Notes: a model not told the origin generated them from the sequence alone. A stretch of DNA of 52,633 bases from Streptomyces cinnamoneus (GCF_014650495.1 NZ_BMVB01000031.1:1-52633), one strand, 5' to 3'. Shown: positions 14,134-24,304, counted from the first letter of the stretch. Numbers and translations are program-made.

Positions 14134-16041
14134 GTGACGGCGCCCAGGCAGCCCCGCCGCCCGGTTCCAGGGCCCGCGCGCCCCGCCGCGCGCCCCGCAC
14201 GCCCCCGCCCCGGGTCCCAGGCCCTCCGGCTGGGCAGTCCCCGCCCCCGGCTGCGGATGATCGGGTTCGGGCTCACGCTCGTCCTGCTGGTCTTCACCGT
14301 GCGCCTGCTGCAGGTGCAGGCCGTCGACGCCGACGCCTACGCCGCCCGCGCCAACGTCAACCGCTACATCCCGGTGACGCTGGCCGCCGAGCGCGGCGCC
14401 ATCACCGACCGCTCCGGCGTGGCCCTGGCCACCACCGTCGACGCCTACGACATCACCGCCGCGCCCGACCTGCTCACCCCCGAGCGCACCAAGGCCGAGG
14501 GCTCCGCCCGGCGGGCCGCCGAGCTGCTCGCGCCCGTGCTCCACGAGAAGCCCGGCGTGCTGGAGGAGAAGCTCACGGCCAACCCCAAGTCGAAGTACGT
14601 CGTCCTCGCCCGCCGGCAGGCCCCGCAGGTCTGGAAGGAGATCGCGGAGCTGAAGAAGGCACAGGCCGACAAGGCCGCCCGGCAGCGGGGCGTGAACGTC
14701 CTCGCCGGCGTCAACCGCGAGTCCCACAGCAAGCGCGTCTACCCCAACGGCGAGCTCGCCGCCGGCCTGGTGGGCTTCGTCAACGCCGACGGCCAGGGCG
14801 CCGGGGGCCTGGAGGCCCAGCTCGACGAGGTCCTCGCCGGCAAGAACGGCCGGCGCGTCTACGCCCAGTCCGGCGGCCGCCAGGTGCCCACCGGCGACGT
14901 CAAGGAACAGGCCGCCGTGCCCGGCTCCGACGTCGAGCTGACCATCGACCGCGACATCCAGTGGGCGGCCCAGAGCGCCATCGCCCGGCAGGTGAAGGAG
15001 TCGCAGGCCGACCGCGGCTACGTCGTCGTCCAGGACACCCGCAGCGGCGAGATCCTGGCCATGGCCAACGCCCCCGGCTACAACCCCAACGAGCTCGACC
15101 GCGCCGACCGCTCCGCCCTCGGCAACGGCGCGCTGATGGACGCCTACGAACCGGGCAGCGTCAGCAAGATCATGACCATGGCCGCCGTCCTGGAGGAGGG
15201 CGTGGCCACCCCCGCCACCCACGTCGAGGTGCCCAACCGGCTGCCGCGCGCGGACCGCAACTTCGCCGACGACGTCGACCACCCCACGTGGTACCTGACC
15301 CTCAACGGCGTGCTCGCCAAGTCCAGCAACATCGGCACCATCCTGGCCAGCGAGCAGCTCGGCAAGAACCGTGCGGAGGCCAACGAGGTCCTCTACGGCT
15401 ACCTGCGCAAGTTCGGCATCGGCCGCCCCACCGGCCTCGGCTTCCCTGGCGAGACGCCGGGCATCCTCGCCAAGCCGGAGGAGTGGAAGTCCTCCCGGCC
15501 CTTCACCATCCCCTTCGGCCAGGGCCTGTCCCTCAACGCCGTGCAGGCCGCGTCCGTCTACTCCACCATCGCCGCCGGCGGCGAGCGCGTACAGCCCTCC
15601 CTGATCCGCGGCACCAAGGGCCCCGACCACCACTTCGAGCCCGCCCAGGCCCCCCCGCGCTCCCGCGTGATCAGCGAGAAGACCGCCAAGGAGCTCTCCG
15701 CGATGCTGGAGTCGGTGGTCGACGACCGGGACGGCACCGGAACGAAGGCCAAGATCCCCGGCTACCGCGTCGCGGGCAAGACCGGCACGTCCAACCGGGT
15801 GGACCCGCGGACCGGCCGCTACCACGGCTACACCGCCTCCTTCGCCGGCTTCGCCCCCGCCGACCAGCCCCGCCTCACCGTCTACTGCGCCATCCAGAAT
15901 CCGACCCGGGGCAGCTACTTCGGCGGGCAGATCTGCGGGCCGGTCTTCAAACAGGTCATGGAGTTCGCCCTGAAGTCCCTCCAGGTGCCGCCGTCGGGCT
16001 CCCAGCCGCCCCGGCTGCCGGTGAGCTACGACGGGCAGTGA
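14134..16041 (+). CDS. ftsI: Septal peptidoglycan transpeptidase FtsI (class B PBP)
   Basis: A 635-aa class B penicillin-binding protein that crosslinks septal peptidoglycan. A basic, Pro-rich cytoplasmic tail precedes one membrane helix (about residues 46-62), a PBP dimerisation domain and the transpeptidase domain. The motifs are SVSK (near 342-345), SSN (near 397) and KTG (near 548, GKTGTSN). No PASTA domains are visible. The GTG at 14134 lies 7 bases after GGTGAGG. The 40-base gap after ftsL carries a duplicated AACAGGTCAGG. It works with FtsW, encoded downstream. Confidence 0.95.
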   Translation: MTAPRQPRRPVPGPARPAARPARPRPGSQALRLGSPRPRLRMIGFGLTLVLLVFTVRLLQVQAVDADAYAARANVNRYIPVTLAAERGAITDRSGVALATTVDAYDITAAPDLLTPERTKAEGSARRAAELLAPVLHEKPGVLEEKLTANPKSKYVVLARRQAPQVWKEIAELKKAQADKAARQRGVNVLAGVNRESHSKRVYPNGELAAGLVGFVNADGQGAGGLEAQLDEVLAGKNGRRVYAQSGGRQVPTGDVKEQAAVPGSDVELTIDRDIQWAAQSAIARQVKESQADRGYVVVQDTRSGEILAMANAPGYNPNELDRADRSALGNGALMDAYEPGSVSKIMTMAAVLEEGVATPATHVEVPNRLPRADRNFADDVDHPTWYLTLNGVLAKSSNIGTILASEQLGKNRAEANEVLYGYLRKFGIGRPTGLGFPGETPGILAKPEEWKSSRPFTIPFGQGLSLNAVQAASVYSTIAAGGERVQPSLIRGTKGPDHHFEPAQAPPRSRVISEKTAKELSAMLESVVDDRDGTGTKAKIPGYRVAGKTGTSNRVDPRTGRYHGYTASFAGFAPADQPRLTVYCAIQNPTRGSYFGGQICGPVFKQVMEFALKSLQVPPSGSQPPRLPVSYDGQ

Positions 16042-16053
16042 GCCGGGCCGGCC

Positions 16054-17748
16054 GTGACGACGATCACTCCCGATCCGGGGAACCGCGGCCCGGGACGCCC
16101 CTCGCTTCGCCGCGAGGCGGGTGCGCCCGGTACGCTCACCGCCGTGCCCCACGCTGATCAGTCCCACACCACCCCCCAGGACGCCCCCGCCGCGACCCCG
16201 GGAGCGCCCCGCCCGACGCGGGTCAGCCCCGTGCCTCTCGCGGAGCTGGCCGGTCAGCTGGGCATCCCCGCCCCCGAGGGGGCGGAGGCCGTCACGGTCA
16301 CCGGCATCACCCACGACTCGCGGGCCGTCCGCCCGGGCGACGTCTACGCCGCCCTGCCCGGCGCCCGCTTCCACGGCGCGGACTTCGCCGCCCAGGCCGC
16401 CGGCCTCGGCGCCGCCGCCGTGCTGACCGACCCGGAGGGCGCCGAGCGCGCCGCCGCCACCGGCCTGCCCGTCCTCGCCGTCGACCAGGCGCGCGACCGC
16501 ATGGGCGCCCTCGCCGCCACCATCTACGGCGAGCCGGGCACCGGCCTGCTGCAGATCGGCATCACCGGCACCTCCGGCAAGACCACCACCGCCTACCTCA
16601 TCGAGGGCGGGCTGCGGGCCATGGCCGGCCCCACGGGCCTGATCGGCACGGTGGAGTCCCGCATCGGCGACGAGCGGATCAAATCGGAGCGCACCACCCC
16701 CGAGGCCACCGACCTGCAGGCGCTCTTCGCCGTCATGCGCGAGCGCGGCGTCCGCTCGGTCGCCATGGAGGTCTCCAGCCACGCCCTGCGCCTGGGCCGC
16801 GTCGACGGCTGCGTCTTCGACGTCGCGGTCTTCAACAACCTCAGCCCGGAGCACATGGAGTTCCACAGCGGCATGGAGGACTACTTCGCCGCCAAGGCGG
16901 AGCTGTTCACCAAGGAGCGCAGCCGCGTGGGCGTGGTGAACCTCGACGACGAGTACGGGCGCCGGCTCGCCCGCGGCGAGTCCGAGGTCCCCGTCGTCAC
17001 CTTCTCCGCCGAGGGCCGCGAGGACGCCGACTGGCGCGCGGTCGACGTGGAGATCGGCCCCTTCGACTCCACCTTCACCGTGGTGGGCCCCGAGGGCCGC
17101 CGGGTGACGGCCAGGGCGCCGCTCGCCGGCCCGTTCAACGTCGCCAACGCGCTCGCCGCCATCGTCGCGCTCGCCACCGCCGGAGCCGACCCGCAGACCG
17201 CCGCGGACGGCGTCGCGGCCGTCCCCGGCGTCCCCGGCCGGCTGGAGCGCGTCGACGCGGGCCAGCCCTACCTGGCCGTCGTCGACTACGCCCACAAGAC
17301 GGACGCCGTCGAATCGGTTCTCCGCGCCCTGCGCAAGGTCGGCACCGGCCGCATCCACGCCGTCCTCGGCTGTGGCGGCGACCGTGACCAGACCAAGCGC
17401 GCCCCCATGGGCGCCGCGCTGGCCCGCCTCGCCGACACGGCCGTGCTGACGTCCGACAACCCCCGCTCCGAGGACCCCCTCGCGATCCTCGCCACCATGC
17501 TTGCGGGCGCCGCCGAGGTGCCCGCCGCCGAGCGCGGCACCGTCCTCCTGCTGGAGGACCGCGCCGCCGCCATCGCCGCCGCCGTCGCCCGTGCCGAACC
17601 CGGTGACACCGTCCTGGTCCTGGGCAAGGGCCACGAGCAGGGCCAGGACATCGCCGGAGTGGTACGCCCCTTCGACGACCGCCGGGTGCTGCGCGAGGCC
17701 ATCGAGCACAGCCGAGCGGTCACCACGCACCGGAACGACCAGGGATGA
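16054..17748 (+). CDS. murE: UDP-MurNAc-tripeptide synthetase MurE
   Basis: A 564-aa Mur ligase adding the third amino acid to UDP-MurNAc-L-Ala-D-Glu. The ATP loop is GITGTSGKTTT, the lysine-carbamylation region contains SERTTPEATDLQ, and DNPRSED near residue 468 is the motif of diaminopimelate-adding enzymes. In Streptomyces the substrate is LL-DAP. The long N-terminal extension comes from the GTG at 16054; a GTG at 16144 gives a more usual length and is a fair alternative. It lies 12 bases after ftsI. Confidence 0.95.
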   Translation: MTTITPDPGNRGPGRPSLRREAGAPGTLTAVPHADQSHTTPQDAPAATPGAPRPTRVSPVPLAELAGQLGIPAPEGAEAVTVTGITHDSRAVRPGDVYAALPGARFHGADFAAQAAGLGAAAVLTDPEGAERAAATGLPVLAVDQARDRMGALAATIYGEPGTGLLQIGITGTSGKTTTAYLIEGGLRAMAGPTGLIGTVESRIGDERIKSERTTPEATDLQALFAVMRERGVRSVAMEVSSHALRLGRVDGCVFDVAVFNNLSPEHMEFHSGMEDYFAAKAELFTKERSRVGVVNLDDEYGRRLARGESEVPVVTFSAEGREDADWRAVDVEIGPFDSTFTVVGPEGRRVTARAPLAGPFNVANALAAIVALATAGADPQTAADGVAAVPGVPGRLERVDAGQPYLAVVDYAHKTDAVESVLRALRKVGTGRIHAVLGCGGDRDQTKRAPMGAALARLADTAVLTSDNPRSEDPLAILATMLAGAAEVPAAERGTVLLLEDRAAAIAAAVARAEPGDTVLVLGKGHEQGQDIAGVVRPFDDRRVLREAIEHSRAVTTHRNDQG

Positions 17749-17813
17749 CAGACCGCCATGCGCGTACAACCCTCCCCCCGGCAGCCCTCCCGAACGGCAG
17801 GAGGTGATCAGCG

Positions 17814-19235
17814 GTGATCGCACTGACCCTCGCCGAGATCGCCGCCGTCACCGGCGGGCAGCAGCACGACATACCGGACCCGCAGGCCGTCGTGGACGGC
17901 CCCGTCGTCATCGACTCCCGTGAGGTGAAGCCGGGCAGCCTCTTCGTCGCCTTCGCCGGAGAGCACGTCGACGGCCACGACTACGCGCAGCGCGCCGTCG
18001 AGGCGGGCGCGGCGGCCGTGCTGGCCGCCCGTCCCGTCGGCGTCCCCGCCGTGGTCGTGGACGACGTCGAGCGGGCGCTCGGCGCCCTGGCCCGCGCCGT
18101 CGTCGAGCGGCTGGGCACCACCGTGGTCGCCCTGACCGGCTCGGCCGGCAAGACCAGCACCAAGGACCTGATCGCCCAGCTCCTGCAGCAGCTGGCCCCC
18201 ACGGTGTGGACCCCCGGCTCGCTCAACAACGAGATCGGCCTGCCGCTGACCGCGCTGCGCGCCGACGCCGGCACGGCCAACCTCGTCCTGGAGATGGGCG
18301 CCCGCGGCATCGGCCACATCCGCTACCTCACCGAGCTCACCCCGCCGCGCATCGGCGTCGTCCTCAACGTCGGCACGGCCCACATCGGCGAGTTCGGCGG
18401 CCGGGAGCAGATCGCGCAGGCCAAGGGCGAGCTGGTCGAGGCGCTGCCGGCCGCGGCCGAGGGCGGCATCGCCGTGCTCAACGCCGACGACCCCCTGGTG
18501 CGCGCCATGAGCGGCCGCACGAAGGCCCGTACGGTCCTGTTCGGCGAGGCCCCCGACGCGCAGATCCGCGCCGAGGACGTCCGCCTGACCGCCACCGGGC
18601 AGCCCTGCTTCACGCTCCACACACCCACCGGGTGCGCCGACGTGACCATGCGCCTGTACGGTGAGCACCACGTGTCGAACGCGCTCGCCGCCGCCGCCGT
18701 CGCCCATGAGCTGGGCATGCCCGTGTCCCGGATCGCCGAGGCGCTCTCCGGCGCGGGCCAGCTCTCCCGCTGGCGGATGGAGGTCACCGAGCGCGCGGAC
18801 GGCGTGACGATCGTCAACGACGCCTACAACGCGAACCCCGAGTCCATGCGAGCCGCGCTGCGCGCGCTGGCCGCCATGGGCGAAGCCGCACGGGCTAGGG
18901 GCGGACGTACGTGGGCAGTACTCGGTCAGATGGCCGAGCTCGGCGGGGAGTCACTCGCCGAGCACGACGCTGTCGGACGGCTCGCCGTCCGGCTCAACGT
19001 CAGCAAGCTCGTGGCAGTCGGGGGCAGGGAAGCGGCCTGGCTGCAGATGGGCGCCTATAACGAGGGTTCGTGGGGTGAGGAGTCGGTGCACGTGTCCGAC
19101 GCGCAGGCGGCGGTCGACCTGTTGCGCAGCGAGCTGCGCCCGGGAGACGTCGTACTGGTGAAGGCGTCCAGGTCGGTGGGGCTGGAGCGGGTGGCCGAGC
19201 AGCTGCTCGCGGTCGACGGTGAGGTCGCCGGCTGA
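17814..19235 (+). CDS. murF: UDP-MurNAc-pentapeptide synthetase MurF
   Basis: A 473-aa Mur ligase that attaches D-Ala-D-Ala to the muropeptide in the cytoplasm. The nucleotide loop is LTGSAGKTSTKD, with the family blocks NNEIGLPLT, EMGARGIGHI and NDAYNANPESM. The GTG at 17814 follows a strong GCAGGAGGTG site. The 65-base gap after murE is the largest between early cluster genes. Its TGA overlaps the mraY ATG (TGATG), so coupling is likely. Confidence 0.96.
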   Translation: MIALTLAEIAAVTGGQQHDIPDPQAVVDGPVVIDSREVKPGSLFVAFAGEHVDGHDYAQRAVEAGAAAVLAARPVGVPAVVVDDVERALGALARAVVERLGTTVVALTGSAGKTSTKDLIAQLLQQLAPTVWTPGSLNNEIGLPLTALRADAGTANLVLEMGARGIGHIRYLTELTPPRIGVVLNVGTAHIGEFGGREQIAQAKGELVEALPAAAEGGIAVLNADDPLVRAMSGRTKARTVLFGEAPDAQIRAEDVRLTATGQPCFTLHTPTGCADVTMRLYGEHHVSNALAAAAVAHELGMPVSRIAEALSGAGQLSRWRMEVTERADGVTIVNDAYNANPESMRAALRALAAMGEAARARGGRTWAVLGQMAELGGESLAEHDAVGRLAVRLNVSKLVAVGGREAAWLQMGAYNEGSWGEESVHVSDAQAAVDLLRSELRPGDVVLVKASRSVGLERVAEQLLAVDGEVAG

Positions 19236-20299
19236 TGAACCAGATCCTCTTCGCGGGTGTCATCGGTCTGTTCCTGACCCTCATCGGCACCCCGCTGCTG
19301 ATCAAGTTCCTCGCCCGCAAGGGCTACGGCCAGTTCATCCGCGACGACGGCCCCCGCGGCCACGCCGGGAAGAAGGGCACGCCCACCATGGGCGGCATCG
19401 CCTTCATCCTGGCCACGCTCATCGCGTACGCCGTCACCAAGGTGATCACCAGCAAGGAGCCGACGACCTCGGGCCTGCTGGTGCTGTTCCTGACGGCCGG
19501 CATGGGCCTGGTCGGCTTCCTGGACGACTACATCAAGATCGTCAAGCAGCGCAGCCTCGGCCTGCGCGCCAAGGCGAAGATGGCCGGCCAGCTGATCGTC
19601 GGCATCGCCTTCGCCATCCTGGCGCTGCAGTTCGCCGACACCCGGGGCCAGACCCCGGCCTCCACGCGGCTGTCCTTCACCCAGGACTTCGGCTGGTCCG
19701 TGGGCCCGGTCATCTTCGTGGTCTGGGCGCTGTTCATGATCCTCGCGATGTCGAACGGCGTGAACCTCACCGACGGCCTCGACGGCCTCGCCACCGGCGC
19801 CTCCGTGATGGTCTTCGGCGCGTACGTCTTCATCGGCACCTGGCAGCACGGGCAGTCCTGCGGCAACCCGCTGACCGCCGGCGCCGCCTGCTACGAGGTG
19901 CGCGACCCGCTCGACCTCGCGGTCGTCGCCTCGGCCCTGATGGGCTCCTGCTTCGGCTTCCTGTGGTGGAACACCTCGCCCGCCAAGATCTTCATGGGTG
20001 ACACCGGTTCGCTCGCCCTCGGCGGCGCGCTCGCCGGCCTGGCGATCTGCTCCCGCACGGAGCTGCTGCTCGCCCTCCTCGGCGGTCTGTTCGTCCTCAT
20101 CACCATGTCCGTGGTGATCCAGGTCGGTTCCTTCCGCCTCACCGGGAAGCGCGTCTTCCGTATGGCCCCGCTGCAGCACCACTTCGAACTCAAGGGGTGG
20201 AGCGAGGTCCTGGTGGTGGTCCGCTTCTGGATCATCCAGGGCCTGTGCGTGGCCGTCGGACTCGGAATCTTCTACGCCGGATGGTTGGCCATCAAGTGA
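19235..20299 (+). CDS. mraY: Phospho-MurNAc-pentapeptide transferase MraY
   Basis: A 354-aa integral membrane enzyme of about ten helices that transfers phospho-MurNAc-pentapeptide to undecaprenyl phosphate, making lipid I. Family motifs are KKGTPTMGG, FLDDYIKI, NGVNLTDGLDGLA and the C-terminal PLQHHFELKGW, which is part of the active site. The ATG overlaps the murF stop by one base, and its own TGA overlaps the murD GTG. Confidence 0.97.
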   Translation: MNQILFAGVIGLFLTLIGTPLLIKFLARKGYGQFIRDDGPRGHAGKKGTPTMGGIAFILATLIAYAVTKVITSKEPTTSGLLVLFLTAGMGLVGFLDDYIKIVKQRSLGLRAKAKMAGQLIVGIAFAILALQFADTRGQTPASTRLSFTQDFGWSVGPVIFVVWALFMILAMSNGVNLTDGLDGLATGASVMVFGAYVFIGTWQHGQSCGNPLTAGAACYEVRDPLDLAVVASALMGSCFGFLWWNTSPAKIFMGDTGSLALGGALAGLAICSRTELLLALLGGLFVLITMSVVIQVGSFRLTGKRVFRMAPLQHHFELKGWSEVLVVVRFWIIQGLCVAVGLGIFYAGWLAIK

Positions 20300-21723
20300 G
20301 CCGCGTGAGCTTCAACGGCAAGCACATCACCGTCGCCGGCCTCGGCGTGAGCGGCGTCAGCGCCGCCCGCGCCCTGGCCGGCCTCGGCGCACGGGTGACC
20401 GTCGTGGACGGCGGCGACAGCGCGGCGCTGCGCGAGCGCGCCGTCCCGCTGGAGGCCGCCGGCATCACGGTGCGCCTGGGTGACGCGGACGCGCTGCCCG
20501 AGGGTACCGACCTCGTCGTCACCTCGCCCGGCTGGAAGCCGGACAGCCCGCTCTTCGCCGCGGCCGCCGCGGCGGGCGTGGACGTGGTCGGCGACGTCGA
20601 GATCGCCTGGCAGCTGCGCGACGAGACGTCGGCGCCCTGGCTCGCGGTCACCGGCACCAACGGCAAGACCACCACCGTCCAGATGCTCGCCTCCATCCTG
20701 GAGGCCGCCGGCCTGCGCACCGCCGCCATCGGCAACATCGGCACGCCGATCATCGACGTGGTGCTGGGCGAGCAGCAGTACGACGTGCTCGCCGTCGAGC
20801 TCTCCAGCTACCAGCTGCACTGGGCGCCCTCGCTGCGCGCCCACTCCGCGGCCGTGCTCAACCTCGCGCCCGACCACCTCGACTGGCACGGCTCCATGGA
20901 GGCGTACGCCGCCGACAAGGGCCGCATCTACGAGGGCAACCGCATCGCCTGCGTCTACAACGTCGAGGACCCCGCCACCGAGCACCTGGTCATGGAGGCC
21001 GACGTCGAGGAGGGCTGCCGCGCCATCGGCTTCACCCTCGGCGCCCCCGGCCCCTCCATGGTCGGCGTCGTCGACGGCCTGCTCGTGGACCGGGCGTTCG
21101 TGCCGGACCGGCACAAGAACGCCCAGGAGCTCGCCGAGGTCTCCGACATCAAGCCGGCGGCCCCGCACAACATCGCCAACGCCCTCGCCGCCGCCGCCCT
21201 CGCCCGGGCGTTCGGCGTGGAGCCCGCGGCCGTACGGGCGGGCCTGCGAGCCTTCCGGCCCGACGCCCACCGCATCGCCCACGTCGCCGACGTCGACGGC
21301 GTGGCCTACGTGGACGACTCCAAGGCCACCAACACCCACGCCGCCCAGGCGTCCCTGGCGGCGTACGGGTCGATCGTGTGGATCGCGGGCGGCCTCGCCA
21401 AGGGCGCCACGTTCGACGAGCTGGTCGCCGCCTCCGCGAAGCGGCTGCGCGGCGCCGTCCTCATCGGGGCCGACCGGGCGCTGATCAGGGAAGCCCTGGC
21501 GCGACACGCCCCGGATGTCCCGGTGGTCGACCTCGACCGGACCGACACTGGGGCGATGGCGGCGGCGGTGCGCGAGGCGGCCCGCCTCGCCGGCCCGGGG
21601 GACACCGTCCTCCTGGCCCCGGCGTGCGCCTCGATGGACATGTTCACCAACTACAACAAGCGCGGCGTGGCCTTCGCCGAGGCGGTGCGGGACCTGGCCG
21701 CGGGCCCGGGCGCGCAGGAGTAG
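20296..21723 (+). CDS. murD: UDP-MurNAc-L-Ala:D-Glu ligase MurD
   Basis: A 475-aa cytoplasmic ligase adding D-glutamate to UDP-MurNAc-L-Ala. An N-terminal Rossmann region (VAGLGVSGVSAARAL) binds the uridine nucleotide. The ATP loop is TGTNGKTTTVQ. Further motifs are NIGTPI, LSSYQLHW, DDSKATNTHAA and the C-terminal LLAPACASMDMF. The GTG at 20296 overlaps the mraY stop as GTGA; a GTG at 20305 is the alternative. A 56-base gap with a fresh ribosome site precedes ftsW. Confidence 0.96.
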   Translation: MSRVSFNGKHITVAGLGVSGVSAARALAGLGARVTVVDGGDSAALRERAVPLEAAGITVRLGDADALPEGTDLVVTSPGWKPDSPLFAAAAAAGVDVVGDVEIAWQLRDETSAPWLAVTGTNGKTTTVQMLASILEAAGLRTAAIGNIGTPIIDVVLGEQQYDVLAVELSSYQLHWAPSLRAHSAAVLNLAPDHLDWHGSMEAYAADKGRIYEGNRIACVYNVEDPATEHLVMEADVEEGCRAIGFTLGAPGPSMVGVVDGLLVDRAFVPDRHKNAQELAEVSDIKPAAPHNIANALAAAALARAFGVEPAAVRAGLRAFRPDAHRIAHVADVDGVAYVDDSKATNTHAAQASLAAYGSIVWIAGGLAKGATFDELVAASAKRLRGAVLIGADRALIREALARHAPDVPVVDLDRTDTGAMAAAVREAARLAGPGDTVLLAPACASMDMFTNYNKRGVAFAEAVRDLAAGPGAQE

Positions 21724-21779
21724 CCGCCGGTCCCCACGGCGCGGGCCGGCGGCGGGAGACCAGCGGAGGGGACACCCGG

Positions 21780-23174
21780 ATGCACGCCGACCACGCCGAG
21801 TTCGCCGAGGGCGGGCCCTGGCCGCGCGCTCTGGGGGTCGCCCTGCGCGGCGGCCCCGCCGCCCGCCCCCGGCCCGTACGGGCGCCCCGCCCGGCCGTGC
21901 GGAGCGCCCCCGGCGGCCCCCGGCGCCCCCGCGGCGGCCAGGGCGGCCTGCGGGGGCTGCACGCCCGTGCCAGGCGCGCCTGGGACCGTCCGCTGACCGC
22001 CTACTACCTGGTGCTCGGCGGCTCCCTGCTGATCACCGTGCTGGGCCTGGTGATGGTCTACTCCGCCTCCCAGATCAAGGCGCTGCAGAACGGCCTGGCG
22101 CCCAGCTACTTCTTCCGCAAACAGCTGCTGGCCGCCGCCATCGGCACCGCGCTGCTGCTCGCGGCCGCCCGCACGCCCGTCAGGCTGCTGCGCGCCCTGG
22201 CCTACCCGCTGCTCGCCGTCTCCGTCCTCCTGCTGTGCATGGTCCAGGTGCCGGGCATCGGCGAGACCATCAACGGCAACACCAACTGGATCTCCCTGGG
22301 CGGCCCCTTCCAGCTCCAGCCCAGCGAGTTCGCCAAGCTCGCACTCGTCCTGTGGGGCGCCGACCTGCTCGCCCGCAAGCAGTCCAAGAAGCTGCTCACC
22401 CAGTGGAAGCACCTCCTGGTGCCCCTGGTGCCCGTCACGTTCCTGCTGCTCGGTCTGATCATGCTCGGCGGCGACATGGGCACCACCGTCGTGCTCACCA
22501 CCGTGCTGCTGGGCCTGCTGTGGGTGGCGGGCGCCCCGACCAGGCTCTTCTCCGGAGTGTTCGGCGTCACGGCCGTGCTCGCCGTACTCTTCATCAAGAC
22601 CAGCGCCAACCGCATGTCCCGCCTGGAGTGCATCGGGGCGACCGACCCCGGCGCCCACGACCAGTGCTGGCAGGCCGTGCACGGGATCTACGCCCTCGCC
22701 AACGGCGGCTGGTTCGGCGCCGGACTGGGGGCGAGCGTGGAGAAATGGGGCGAACTCCCCGAGCCCCACACCGACTTCATCTTCGCCATCACCGGCGAGG
22801 AACTGGGCCTGGCGGGGACGCTGTCGGTCCTCGCCCTGTTCGCGGCTCTAGGCTATGCGGGTATCCGCGTGGCCGGACGCACGGAGGACCCCTTCGTGAG
22901 GTACGCCGCGGGAGGTGTGACCACCTGGATCACGGCCCAGGCCGTGGTCAACATCGGTGCGGTGCTCGGCCTGCTGCCGATCGCCGGTGTCCCGCTCCCG
23001 CTGTTCTCCTACGGAGGGTCAGCCCTGCTGCCGACCATGTTCGCCATCGGGCTCCTGATCGCCTTCGCGCGCGACGAACCCGGTGCGCGGGCGGCACTGG
23101 CCATGCGGCAGCCTGGGGTGAGATGGAAGACGATGAGACGGCGCGTCAAGAAGCGACCGTCCGGAGAGCGGTGA
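21780..23174 (+). CDS. ftsW: Septal peptidoglycan glycosyltransferase FtsW (SEDS family)
   Basis: A 464-aa SEDS membrane protein with about ten helices. A disordered Pro/Arg-rich cytoplasmic N-terminus covers about 75 residues. SEDS features include GNTNWISLGGPFQLQPSEFA, GGDMGTT and PEPHTDFIFAITGEELG. SEDS proteins polymerise glycan strands from lipid II with a partner class B PBP, here FtsI. The ATG at 21780 follows GGAGGGG. A conserved-looking Cys pair (ECIG and QCWQ) sits in the large outer loop, which may form a disulfide. Confidence 0.95.
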   Translation: MHADHAEFAEGGPWPRALGVALRGGPAARPRPVRAPRPAVRSAPGGPRRPRGGQGGLRGLHARARRAWDRPLTAYYLVLGGSLLITVLGLVMVYSASQIKALQNGLAPSYFFRKQLLAAAIGTALLLAAARTPVRLLRALAYPLLAVSVLLLCMVQVPGIGETINGNTNWISLGGPFQLQPSEFAKLALVLWGADLLARKQSKKLLTQWKHLLVPLVPVTFLLLGLIMLGGDMGTTVVLTTVLLGLLWVAGAPTRLFSGVFGVTAVLAVLFIKTSANRMSRLECIGATDPGAHDQCWQAVHGIYALANGGWFGAGLGASVEKWGELPEPHTDFIFAITGEELGLAGTLSVLALFAALGYAGIRVAGRTEDPFVRYAAGGVTTWITAQAVVNIGAVLGLLPIAGVPLPLFSYGGSALLPTMFAIGLLIAFARDEPGARAALAMRQPGVRWKTMRRRVKKRPSGER

Positions 23175-23180
23175 ATTTCG

Positions 23181-24275
23181 GTGCATGTCGTACTCGCCGG
23201 CGGGGGGACCGCCGGCCACATCGAGCCCGCGCTCGCCCTCGCGGACGCCCTGCGCAGGCAGGACCCGACCGTGGGGATCACGGCGCTCGGCACGGAGCGG
23301 GGCCTGGAGACCCGGCTCGTGCCCGAGCGGGGCTATGAGCTGGGACTGATCCCGGCCGTACCGCTGCCCCGCAAGCCCACCCCGGAGCTGATCACCGTCC
23401 CCGGGCGGCTGCGCGGCACCATCAAGGCCGCCGAGCAGATCCTGGAGCGCACCAAGGCCGACTGCGTCGTCGGCTTCGGCGGCTACGTGGCGCTGCCCGG
23501 CTACCTGGCCGCCAAGCGGCTCGGCGTGCCGATCGTCGTCCACGAGGCCAACGCCCGCCCCGGCCTGGCCAACAAGATCGGCTCGCGCTACGCCGCCTCG
23601 GTCGCGGTGTCCACGCCGGACAGCAAGCTGCGCAACGCCCGCTACGTCGGCATCCCGCTGCGTCGCACGATCGCCACGCTGGACCGGGCGGCCGTCCGTC
23701 CCGAGGCGCGGGCGTACTTCGGGCTCGACCCCAACCTGCCGACGCTGCTGGTCTCCGGCGGCTCGCAGGGCGCCCGCCGGCTGAACGAGGTCGTCCAGGC
23801 CGTCGCCCCGGCGCTGCAGCGCTCCGGCATCCAGATCCTGCACGCGGTCGGTCCGAAGAACGAACTGCCGCATGTGGACAACATGCCCGGAATGCCGCCC
23901 TATATCCCGGTATCGTATGTAGACCGGATGGACCTCGCGTACGCCGCGGCCGACATGATGCTCTGCCGCGCGGGTGCGATGACCGTCGCGGAGCTGTCCG
24001 CCGTCGGCCTCCCGGCGGCGTACGTCCCGCTGCCCATCGGCAACGGCGAGCAGCGGCTCAACGCCCAGCCCGTGGTCAAGGCGGGCGGCGGCCTGCTGGT
24101 CGACGACGCCGAACTCACTCCCGAGTGGGTGATGAGCCAGGTGGTCCCGGTGCTGGCCAACCGGCACCGGCTGTACGACATGTCCCGCGCGGCCGCCGAG
24201 TTCGGCCGCCGGGACGCCGACGAGCTGCTGGTCGGCATGGTGTACGAGGCGATTGCCGCACGCAGAGCGGGCTGA
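23181..24275 (+). CDS. murG: Lipid II synthase MurG
   Basis: A 364-aa GT-B glycosyltransferase that adds GlcNAc to lipid I at the inner membrane face. Motifs are LAGGGTAGHIEPALALA at the N-terminus, HEANARPGLANKIG, VSGGSQGARRLNEV and the donor-site block RAGAMTVAELSAVGLP with NGEQRLNAQP. The GTG at 23181 starts 6 bases after the ftsW stop, with a purine-rich GGAGAG site inside the end of ftsW. Confidence 0.97.
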   Translation: MHVVLAGGGTAGHIEPALALADALRRQDPTVGITALGTERGLETRLVPERGYELGLIPAVPLPRKPTPELITVPGRLRGTIKAAEQILERTKADCVVGFGGYVALPGYLAAKRLGVPIVVHEANARPGLANKIGSRYAASVAVSTPDSKLRNARYVGIPLRRTIATLDRAAVRPEARAYFGLDPNLPTLLVSGGSQGARRLNEVVQAVAPALQRSGIQILHAVGPKNELPHVDNMPGMPPYIPVSYVDRMDLAYAAADMMLCRAGAMTVAELSAVGLPAAYVPLPIGNGEQRLNAQPVVKAGGGLLVDDAELTPEWVMSQVVPVLANRHRLYDMSRAAAEFGRRDADELLVGMVYEAIAARRAG

Positions 24276-24304
24276 CGGCCCGTAGGAGCAGGAGGCTGGG
24301 GAGC

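Noticed and set aside
14134..16041. PASTA-containing FtsI variant
   Set aside because: The sequence after the KTG motif ends within about 90 residues and shows no PASTA repeat.
13888..17823. 1311-codon minus-strand open frame across ftsL, ftsI and murE
   Set aside because: It mirrors three well-supported genes, is built of Gly/Ala/Val/His-rich nonsense, and is a typical artefact of very high GC3.
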